Source: Halesus radiatus (lineage: Eukaryota; Arthropoda; Insecta; Trichoptera; Limnephilidae). Taken from it: DNA of 64,000 bases. Positions 46,501 through 58,500 of this stretch are shown here, piece after piece (position 1 is the first letter of the stretch; each line of letters opens with the position of its first letter). The position numbers were made by a program, and so were the translations under genes. Below the pieces are notes generated by a model. The model was not told where the DNA came from. It was given only the letters and a program-made list of their open reading frames with translations, and made no database searches. The stretch is from positions 124,001 through 188,000 of the forward strand of contig JAHDVE020008271.1 of NCBI GenBank assembly GCA_022606495.2. The letters run 5' to 3'.

Positions 46501-49500
46501 GCTAATTGTTAATATATTAAGTACATGGTACAACCAACAGGAAAACTTTATCAGATGGAATGATAGCCTATCAGAAGCAGCTCAATTAAAGTGCGGCGTT
46601 AGACAAGGAGGCTCAATGTCCCCAGTGCTGTTCAATGTATACATGAATGAACTTAGCAAAACTCTGAAGAAAACAAGAAAACGGATGCCACATTGCTGGG
46701 GTATGTATGAACAATATCAGCTATGCAGATGACATGGTCATACTTGCCCCATCGGTAAGAGCAATGAGAAAACTTCTAGCCATATGCGAATCGTACGTTA
46801 TTAGTCACGGGCTGATGTATAATGCAAAAAAATCATCACTGCTGATTTTCAAAGCAAATACGGGTCCTGCTGTCATTCCGCCCATACGTCTCGGCGGAGC
46901 CAATCTTGAAATCTGCAGCGAAATCAAATACTTGGGGCATGTCATCACTGATGACCTAAACGATAAAAATGACATAGAACGCCAAAGAAGAGCGCTGTGC
47001 GTACGTGCCAACATGCTCGCCAGGAGATTTAATAGGTGCAGTCCTCCGGTAAAAAAGCAACTATTCCAGACATACTGCATGAGCTTTTACACTAACGAAC
47101 TATGGACTAGATATACACAAGGCGTCATGGACACACTCCGAGTGCAATATAACCACGCTTACAGGGCGCTGTTTGGCCTCCCTTGGAGATACAGCGCCTC
47201 GCAGATGTTCGCAGAGGGAAGGGTGCATGGGTTCGCTGCTTTGATGCGCCACAAAATAGCCGAGACGAGTCAGCGCTACCGGAGATCGGAAAACACTCTT
47301 GTCCAGGCCGTCGCCCAGTAGCAGGGCGCTCCCCTACATCGTAGATGGAGAATTTCCCTCAGGCCACTGTAGCATAAGTGTTTAATATGTCATTTTAATT
47401 TAATTTAATTTTTATTTATGTTTTTATATTATATTTCTACAGCGTGTAATTTTTTATTCTTAAAATGTATTCTTTTTATATGGCAGACAGAGTATTGCAC
47501 TCACTGCTTTGTTCTGCTGAAATAAAACATTATTATTATTATTCCATCATCGGGAACAGTTGTTCTGAAACCGGTCAGCGTGAAAAATAAAAGTGGTTAA
47601 CACAAAGTTTGATTGTTTCATCTGATTGTAATAAAATTATATATTTAAAATACGACCATCAGTCGATACAAGAGGAATAATTATTATAACTGATCGGGTC
47701 GGAATCCATTGACGAAAGGCTTAGATTGAAAATAAAATCTTGTATTTGAATAATTATTGTAGATGTCGCCTGCGTTCCCGTTATGCTGATGGGTATGTCT
47801 TTTGATGACCGTGTACTGTTACAATTTTTTTTTTTGAGGTTACGTTAATTCTGTCCCTTTGTTTATATTGTATTCAATTTGTACTTTGTCTATCTGCAGG
47901 TGGGAACTGCGAGCGAAATGAAAGAAATAATAGCAGTAATAGACCAATATGACAGAGAACCACCAGAAAGTATTTGGTCCAAGCGAGATGTGACACATCA
48001 AATTACAGCACTGAAGCAAAGCTTGATCAAAATGTGTTCTGTGCTGGTCAAAGCACAAATGCAACCAGAGTAAGTTATATTAACGATCAAATTTCCTTGA
48101 AAAGTCCTGGCCTCATCTAGGAAACACTTGTGCTCCTGCTGTCTCTCTCCAGTTCGTTATGCCTAAAAATACTAAAAAACGCTATCATTCTGCATCTAAT
48201 CTATCTTTCAAGGTAAAACACAAGAAGGCATGTACATATTTCCAAAGAAACCAATCAATCAATCTTCAATTAGGTATTTGATATTTTTTACCTAATTCCT
48301 CTCAAATTTTTTAGGACATTAGAACTTGAGCAATTAGCAGTTTTGGATCCAGTTTCTTCCGGGAAGCTGTCAGCCATGAAGCAAAACATATATTACATTG
48401 AATCGCAACTGAAGCAAGTCAACAACGTACTGGATGACCAATGGGATATATTCCAAGGGGAATGCAAGAAACGGATCACGTAAGTAACAATTCTTAGTTT
48501 GACCTTCTAAATTCTTCGGGTTTTACAATTTTCAAGTGCTTTTTTACGAATTATGAATTGCGATTTCTTTGAATGTTTCCAGGGCATTTCGTGGACTGAA
48601 TGACGGCGACTCCATGAAGTTGCCGACCCTGGACAAGGTGTACCAACCTCTGGTCCGGCAGCATGACATCCTGGCTCGTCAGGAGAGCACCGTCAGGACT
48701 CTGCAGAAATTGGCAGAATCGGTCAAACCGCAAATGCTCAGCAGTCAGATTGGCAGATCTTTGACCAATGCATACAAAGACAGGTCTGAATAATTTCATT
48801 AATTTTCATGCAACGCTGAAGGAAGTGCACCCCTTCCTTGGACTGTAACCTTCCTTGCATGTCTGTAAAGAGTTTTGTTACCACTTCTGGCAGTTGTTGC
48901 AAAAGGGGAGAAATTGGGTGACAATCTTCTGAGACAGTTTAGGCGGCCATCTCGCAGAAAACATTTTTATTGTTTCCACACTTGTAGATCTTGGGTCAAT
49001 CTGTCTCGTCACTGTGTGAACAGCCACTAATCTAAAGATTTCCATCTGACAAGGCTTTATAGTACTTTTAAGTAAAACATTACTGTAGAAGTAGAAGAAG
49101 GAATTATTTAAGCTGTGGAACGCCAATGCGCCATATGGCATATCCACAATATTCTGTTGAACACCAATGCACTATGTCGCTGATTCGGAATGGTCAAGCT
49201 CTCAAGGGATTTTGAGCCTTTTAAAGTACATATGTTCGTACAATACTCAAAAAAAAATTATTCGATTGGCAATAAAACTGCATTTAAAATATTCTCATTT
49301 GTCACACGCACTCCAAATGAAAAAATAAAGAATATCCTACCACCGATATCAGAGTTTGCTGCCGTTGTCCATATACGAGTCTCATGTTTTGTATCAAGTT
49401 AATACTAATGGTACACACCATAAGAATATGGAAAATATAATAAAACTTTTAAAATATTTTCGTATTTCTTTATTTCATTTTTTTTGTAACCTGAAAAATC

Positions 49501-52500
49501 ATTCCTCTAAATATACTACTTTTGATACATAAGACGGTACCATTTACAAAACATAATTGTATGGACATACGTAATAGGTACTTTAACAATGTTAATTTTA
49601 ATATACCTACCTTATCATTTCCAATAAAATGTTCTGTGTATGTCTAAGTAAATAAATTAATTTTCAAAAATCTAGTGAGTAATTACGAAATTACTCTCGG
49701 CTGGCGCACGGCGAGGTAAATGTGACAAACGTTACGGTTTCTAGCAATTTGTCAGCTGAAAATCTGACTTTCATAAGGTTAGCGTAGGGATATTGAAAGA
49801 AGGGTGAATGCAGGAAACTCTATTAACAGAGGACTGAACGCGGTTGGCGCTAACAAAAAGTTGTCCAAAGAAGCGAAGCTAGCAGTCCACAATGGAGTGC
49901 TGATACCAACTCTGATGTATAGCAGTGAGGCATGGAACTGGCAGAGGAATGAATGAATGAATGGATGAAAGTAGACTGAATGCTGTAGAAATGAGATCTC
50001 TGAGACGAATGTGTGGTAAAACCATGTATGATCGAGTGAAAAATGTTGAGATTCGTAAAGAATGCAAGGCTGATGTAAGCGTAGTGAGCAAGATTAAGAA
50101 AGGGATGTATAGATCGTTTGGGCATGTAGAGCGAATGAATGAATGAAGAAAGGAGTGTAAGGAGAATATATGACGCTAATGTGAATGGAAGAAGAAGCCG
50201 GGGACGTCCAGGGAAGACGTGGCACGATCAAGTGAATCAAATACTTGAGTGTCATGTCAGAAGTCGGAATAACAGAAGAGAATGTATGAGACGTTGTATG
50301 AAAGTGAATGTAGCAAGGAGTGTATGCCAAGATCGAGTTTTTTGACAATCCGTCCTCTCTGCCTACCCCTGCGGAGAAACGGCATGATGGTTAGTTGGTT
50401 AACGTATCCAAATCTTTTCTTTTCTGTATGTTTTCTAATTCATTACCTTTGTTTTTTATTTTCAGTCACCCTCTTTCAGCATTGACAAAAAACCTGTTAA
50501 ATATGAGTCTACAGCCAATAGACATCCTTGATGCAAAACATAAAGCCATTTGTGAAAGAGAAGCAAAGCATACCTCAAAGAAACAGAATGCTCTCAGAGA
50601 ACTGCTGGTTAACCATCACACGGTTAGAATTAAACCTACCAAAGTGGAACAGTCCAATAGACTGCAGTCCTTCTTCGATCGTAACTCTTTAAGTTCATTC
50701 GAACCGGAGCCTAAAAAAGAGGTTAAAATTGTTCCTGTGAGTAATGTTCCAAAGGAACCAATTAAGTGTGCTGTTCCAGAAACAGGTGCTTCAAAACTTT
50801 CAGCACTCAATTCGAAAATGATGGAGGCCATTCTCAGACCGACTCCTCAATTTTCTGACAGTCAGCCACTGATGAATCTGAACAAATTTGTTTCAAATAT
50901 TCCTGAAAGTGCTAAGCCAAGTACTCCTGCTGTTTCCGTCAACCCCGCAGCACCTAAACCTACCTATTCCGATAAAATCATAAATCAATCACCATTGGTG
51001 ACTGCTCTTCTGCAAAACAAAGGTAAGGTTTTTATTTAAAAAAAATTGTTGCACTCATAATGCCATTCATTTTATTTATGAATTCTTTTATTAATTTTCT
51101 TTTTTAGCCCCACAACAAAGTGCCAAGCCCGAAAATGTCAAAGCAAATGCGAGTCCCGTCACTGCTCCGTCACCTCCAGCCAATGTTTCCACTTCTGTTG
51201 TCAACAATCAGAAAAGTAGTACTTTTATGGGACAGCCAATATGCTCGCCTACACCGAGATCCACAGGTCATTTCTAATACTTTTTTATATTATTATTGTT
51301 ATTTTTTCATACGTAATAAATTTTTATATGCATTTTTTTTTATTTCTGGTCCTTAAAACAAATCATTAACCTTTTTTGTTTTGTTTCTTTCTAGGTTCTA
51401 TATTTGGGACAACCACTTCTCCGCAAGTTCCATTTGGTTCTCCAACCGGCAATTCCGTTTTCTCATTACCAAAACCAATAACTTCGTCAGCTGCTAATGC
51501 AACTTCTTCGGAAAGCTCTGCCTTCAAATCCTTTGCCCCACCACCAGTTTCTAAAGAGACGTCAATATTTTCGACTCCTAAACCTCAAGTCACTAATCCA
51601 TCAAACCAAGGAGGTGTTCGAAAGGAAGTTCAATCACCAACTCAAGAAACAGAGAATTCTGGAAGTAGTTTGACATTTGGTTCTTTGACTATTTCTAAAG
51701 TTCCCAGCACATCAACACCGATTTCTGTTTCTACGTCGAGTCCAGCTGCAGCTACATTTACTGCAAGTTTTAATTCTGTTTTTGGATCTCCACCTCCTAC
51801 AGGATCTTTGTTTTCCTCAAGCTCTGTCCCTGCTATAAGCAAACCTTCTGCAGCTCCCGCTGTGACAACTGCAGCTCCCCCGCCGAGCTTTGCACTATCT
51901 AGCACTATTCTTACATCATCAAATGCGGCCGATTCCTTATTTTCCCAAAGCTCTCCATCTACTGCTCCCCTTCCTTTTGGAACACAAAGCACATCAATAT
52001 TTGGATCCACAGGTTCCAGTAGTGCAACATCAATATTTGGAGGATCTAGTGTATCTACAACAGTAGCTCCGGCTGTGAGTGCACCAGTCTCTCCACACAG
52101 TGTGGATACTGTGGCAAAACCAGCTACTGAAACTAGTGTCATCACGACGACTCTGGCCACAACTACACCAATAAGCAGTCCACCGGCGGCTTCCAGTATC
52201 TTTGGAGCTGTTAGCAGTTCACCAACTCCGGCTTCTGTATTTAGTCAAGCTGTGTCTCCACAGTCTGTATTTGGTGGAACAGGAACGACACCAGGTTCGG
52301 TGTTTGGGACCAGCGCTACATCAACGACTACAAGTTCAATGTTTGGAGGAACCGTCACCTCAACACAAGGCTTCGGGAGTGCTCCACAGGCACAGCCATC
52401 AGCAGCTAACTCTCTGTTTGCTTCTGCAAATGCAAACATCACACCCGGGGGATCAATGTTTGATGCTCTGAGCGTGTCACCAACCTCGAGTCCATCCAGT

Positions 52501-55500
52501 ATATTTGGAACTGCTACGGCGGATACAAATGCTTCGTCACTATTTGGCGCAGCGAATGCCGTTGTTCCATCGACAATCTCTTCACTGTTTGGTAATGCGA
52601 GTATATCTACCACGAGTGCGCCTTTTGGCAGCCCTGCTAACACTGGAGGTTCTGTGTTTGGAGGAGGAGCTGGATTTGGGTCCCCCTCTGCATTTGGCCA
52701 GTCTGGGGGATCTGTATTCGGTGGCGGAGGTTCAGCATTTGGCCAGCCTCAGACCAACGCATTCGGAGGTGGCAGTGCATTTGGAGGATTTGGTTAGTAT
52801 TACTTATTTAATCACTGATGCCCACACATTTACTCACTAACCGGCTTAGCCAGACTTTCAACATTCTGAGTTGGCATTGCTTCTGGGTCCTATCCAATAG
52901 TCGTGAGTTGGATTCTTCAGCTGGCTAAAGGATTTTCAAATATAGTCAGGTTTTTCGTAACCCGGGAATTTGTGCATTTGAACAATATGTATTATGTGTT
53001 CTTATTATTTGCTGACTTTCTCTCCTTCTGCGTGATACATGCTTCATTTATAAGAAAGAGGGAGAGGTTACAACTAACCTATCAGCGGTATCACTTTAAA
53101 AAACAAAATATATGATTATCTGCTTGAGGAGGTGTGCAGGGGCAGTGCAATGCATTACAACAATTAAAAATGTGTACTGTTCTAGCAGGTGCTACATCGC
53201 CCCCTGCCAGCAACATATTTGGTCAGGCGCCCGCCCAGTCGGGGGGCATGTTTGGCAGCCCCGCCAGCCCCGTATCACAGGGGAACCTGTTTGGGGGGGG
53301 CTCCATCCAGCAGGGCCAGTCCATGTTTGGGACCCCGACCGCCGCCGCCAGCCCAGCCCAGGGTGGATCCATATTCGGATCTCCAACGGGTCAATGTAAG
53401 TTAAATAATATGTATTATTTTCACATTTATTAATATCATTAGCAATTCTGTCTCTTTCTCGCACAGGAAGGTCTCACATACAATTGCATGTATCAGTAAA
53501 CAATGTTGATCATATGCCATGAAAGAAAAAAATTTCCAGGGGACCTTTATGTTTTCAAATAATACGTATTAATATAATTTCTTCAAAAGATTGGTATTCA
53601 CTTTGCGGCATAAATGAATTAAATAATATACTTTGTATTCACCACTTTATTAATATACAGATATCTACATGTTTCGAAAGCGATGCTTCATCAGGAGAAT
53701 ATAGAATACTAATACATATTTATATACTTTGTATTCTATATACTCCTGATGAAGAAAGCATCACTTTTTGGTTATCCGTTACAATTAAATCAAACTTTGT
53801 TTTAACCACTTTTTATTTTCTACACCGACCGGTTTCGAAACAACCGTGAACAGGCCTGATGATGGAACTATTGTTCGGAAAGCGGTCGGTGTATAAAATA
53901 AACGGTGGTTAAAACAAAGTTTTATTGTTTCATTTAATATTATTAATTTGTTTTCTTTATAGCTTCCGTCTTTGGAGGTGCAGCAACTTTTGGATCCAAA
54001 CCAGTGTTTGGGCAAACAAATAGGTATGTTAGAATTCATACCTATTTAATAATGCCTATTAGAGTGAATGTCTGCAAATTTTTTTCTCATGATTCTCTGG
54101 TATTTTAAAATAAGAAAGTAATTCTGTATGTTCTAAATATTTTTTTGTCTATGGTTTTGACAAGCAGTAGCAATACAATGGAACGAAGTTGACTTCATGT
54201 CGACAACCCCGCTACTGTCATTCTTTTTCCAATCTCCAAAGGCAAAAAATAAAATATGCATCACATTTTTTGCAAATACCAGCGTTTTTGCTGAAAAATA
54301 ACCCAATTTTCACAAAAATAATGCAAATTTCACATAAAAGCAATACCACTTTTCCCAAAAATATTTAAAACTCACATAAAAATAATACCACTTTTCCCAA
54401 AAAATATTTAATATTTCACCTAAAAATAATACCCCCTTTCCCAAAAAAAAATTTCAAATTATTAGGTCCCTATATATTATGTATATATTTTACTTCAGTG
54501 CATTTTAATTCTTTTCTTTCTGTTTGAAGTTACTCTGTCTATTTTATCATTTACCCTTTAATTTATTTTTATATTTTCAGTTTTGGGGGCTCTCCGACTG
54601 GCAGTGGTGGTTTTGGGGCGTTCTCCGGCACCGGAGACCAGCAGAATGTGGCGTCTGCTGGATTTGGTTCTCCCAGCGCTTTTAGCAAACCTCCAGGTTA
54701 TATTTTTTCCCTTCTAATTAATAATTAACTCACTTTCAATTTCAAGGACATTAAAAAATACCGTAATTTGTTATTAACAATTTCATTAAAAAATATTCTA
54801 CTTTTTATGTCTACGCACTGTTAAAATCTTATGATAGTAAATATATTATTTTTGTTTTTAATGATTGTAGATAATATTAATAACTCTCAAAATGAAACAT
54901 GAAACTGAAAAGACACAGAAAAGAAAAAGGTAACGGTAGCATTTGGGAAATGACAATCTGGTCTCCTTTAATGGAAGCAATCTTCCCAACAAGCCTTCCA
55001 TTGATATGCTTGGTGTAACCCTAAGTGACCAGCTCAGGTATGGGGGCTTGAAGCCAGGGTAAAGTTAGCCTCTCAGAAGCTGGGTGTACTGTGCAGAGCC
55101 CACAGATACTTTAATAGTGCACAACTGCCTGTACACTCTGTAGAATTTGGCAGCCACCTCTGGTCGGGAGCCCCAAAATATCTGAAGAAAAACCCTCGAC
55201 TCTGTGCAGAAACGGGCAGTCCATTTGGTAGATTCGCAAATCTATCTTAACAAATGGATTACAATCTTTTTAGCACAGACGTCAGGTAAGAATGCTGTCC
55301 TTATTCTACCGGTATTTCAATGGAAAATGCTCTAAGGAACTGGCGTCATTAATCCCTTTGGCACCAGTGCACAGTCGGGAAACACTCCAAATGCGCGCTC
55401 AACATTTGTACACGGTTGACATTTGTCACATGAGAATGGGTCGCTTCTACGACTTGTTCTTATGTTCAACAGCCCAGCTGTGGAACGATTTACCGGCCTG

Positions 55501-58500
55501 TGTAACCTCCATCCAACATGGGTCTCTTCAGGACCCAGCTTCACTCCTTCCTATCCTCTAAAAGACCCTCCACACAGCATCCCCATAGATGGCAAGGATT
55601 TGAGAGGAATTATTTCCCTCAGGACCTCCTGTGTAGAGTAACTGTAAAAAAAAGATACACAGCCATCTTGTTCAAACTCATACATTTAGATCTCATTTCA
55701 TGTTTTTTTATGTACAGTGAAATAATCTAGAAGTTTTCCAAAGGACGGGAAAAAAAAACTTCTTATTTGCCATAATTTGGGCCATTTTTCAAATTCAGTC
55801 TTCAAGGGAATTACTACTATGTATATATTATTAAACATTCACCATTTAACCAATTATGTTTGAACAAAATCAGTGGCTATTTTGGCTGTCGGTGTCAATG
55901 CATTCACATAGAAAGATTTAGCACAAATTCTCATTTAAAAATGCGTGCTGTGAGATTTGAAATAAGTTACCTAACCCTTATGAATAGGTCACTCAAAATA
56001 CCAAAATCATTCATATCACATATTTAAAGCTTTTCTACGCTAAATAAGGCATAATTTTGCACATTATTCTTTTCGGTTTACATAATATCTACTGTTTTTT
56101 TATGCGATGTTTGCTGGCGATCTATCAATGAGTTTCAAAGTGTGCGGCATTCCATTTTATATTATGGTCATCCTATTTGCAGGAACATTTGGTGGGAGTC
56201 CGTCATTCGGTAGTCCCACGGGCTTCGGGACATCTTCGACTTTTGCTCCTTCGTTCAGTTCTCCCGTTAAATCGTTCGGTCCACCGGGTACCGATTCAGG
56301 TGTGACCATTTTTGCTTTCGCGTGTGGTTTTTATTTTGTTTCTCTTTTATATTCCGTGACATTCTTGTTAAGTTTGCTCATCTAGAAAGTTATTCACAGT
56401 GTTCATACATTTGGTGTGGCCATCACTTTTAGTGTGCAATGTTAAAAAAATAAAAGTATCAGATTTTGCATGCTTGGTTATCGTACAAGACTTTTATTTG
56501 AAAACCAATATTTTAAATTGAAAAACTCATTTCAAAGTGTTTTTTTTTTCTTTACAGGGACAGTAACATAAATTATTTTTCAATAATAACTAAGACATTT
56601 AAAAAAGGAAGAGTAGCTCAAGATTTAAAGCATATTATCAATAGATTGCACTTGTGAAAACATATCATGCATGTATGCCCATATTAAATAGGTACGGAGA
56701 TCAGATGTCTTAACCATTAGTGTTTTGGTTTAACGAAATGTGTACAAATATCTTTTTTCTACCAATTTTTTATCGTTTCAATTATAACATTGTTGGAATG
56801 CATGCACTGTATTAATATGTTGGGCTATGGAAAACAAAATATCACGTGCACCTTAACAGAACGCCGACACATTCAGATAATGTTATGTTTTACTTGTATG
56901 TGCTGTAGAGTGTTATTTCTTACATTGTCTAGATCGTAATTGTGTTTGTAAGGCATGAAATAAATAGGTGAATTTATTTTTCAGCTTTTGGCAACTCTCA
57001 GTCGTCAACCTTTGAGAACCTGGCAACTCAGAGCACCATCGGCTTTGGGAACCTCGCCCAGCAGTCTCCCCCGGCCCAGGTTGCTGCTCCGGCCTTCCAG
57101 GGGTTTGTTCTTCTCATATAGGACAGTTGCGAAGCTATTTTTATGGTTTCAAACCATTCAAAATCATTTGTTCCACTTGTATCAGGATGTACCCGACAGA
57201 CTAACCTGCGATTCCTCAGTTTATCTGGAGTAAAAAATGTAAATGGCATTTTGCTTCCAACAGTACAGGACGGTGCATATCACATGGTACAAGTGTGCTA
57301 GAATAAGAGGCGACATGTAAAAGAAGTAAATATTTTTATTTTCAATCGAAAAAATGCCATCTATATTTTTTACTCCAAATAACCTGAGGAGTCATTGGTT
57401 AAAATCTGTTTAAAATCTGTCAGGTACATCCTGATACACCCTGTATAGTGCAATTAAGTGATACTTTACCCCAAATGTATCATACTCTAAACCTACAAAT
57501 ACTTTAACTTGTTCAGAAGGTCAAGTACGACTGCCTTAGAGGAACGGCTGCACTGCCTGTTTCATACATAACTTAATTTTGGATTTGAAGCCAAAACACC
57601 CATCCAAACTAAATAATATATTCTTTTAATTTAAGGTTTAGTAAAAATCTAGTACGTATGAGAAGTATTTTGTTTATTTTTGTTTTAATGCCATGAAAAA
57701 AAATCAATTTTCATAATTTTAGAGGCTTTTAACTTAGAAAATTATTTGCGAGTTTATTTTATTTTTAAAAAATTATCATATATGCTATGTAAATAAAAAT
57801 ATAAAAACAAAACATTTAAAAAAAAAAAAATTTTTTTCAGCTCGCTATTTTAAATTATGTACGGTAAATTTGTGTTTCAACATAAATTGGTTATTTTTAA
57901 TTTAAAACCCACCATAATCCTTATTTCAAAAATTTATTTTTATTTTATATTTCGTTATATTTTCAAAGCAGACGGGGTAAAAAGTATTTTTAAATCATTG
58001 TTAACCCCCAAATGATCGTTGAAGATGTCTCTAAAATCATGAAAAATCAATTCCTTTAATGGTTTATATTTTATAATGTAAAACAAAAATAAATAAAATA
58101 CTTCTCATTCGTACTAGATATTTACTAAACCTTTAATTAAAAAAATATATATCGTTAGGTTTAGGTGAGTATTTTGACCTGAAATCCAAAATCATGTTTT
58201 GTATTAAACAGGCTGCGCAGCCGTTCCTCTTAAATTGCTGTAAAGGTTTTCATCAACATTATCAGTGATTATGATGTTGACTTCCGGTAGTATGCCCGCA
58301 ATCGGTAATGACATTTGACAGTTCTAAAATCGACTAAAAGCTGTTTAGTTTATCAACACTATCTGCACCCTTGATAAAGTCATCTATATATGTTGATAAT
58401 CATTGTTTTCACAAATTTCGCACAGTATTAAAAATTCAATGAACGGAAACAGATTTGGACTTCGGGAAACAGAATTTGAACAGTTTTTCAGGAGGTTAAA

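Noticed and set aside
51642..52160. A 172-codon minus-strand gene
   Set aside because: Antisense shadow of the low-complexity FG/Ser/Thr exon 19. The same applies to the frame at 52245-52643.
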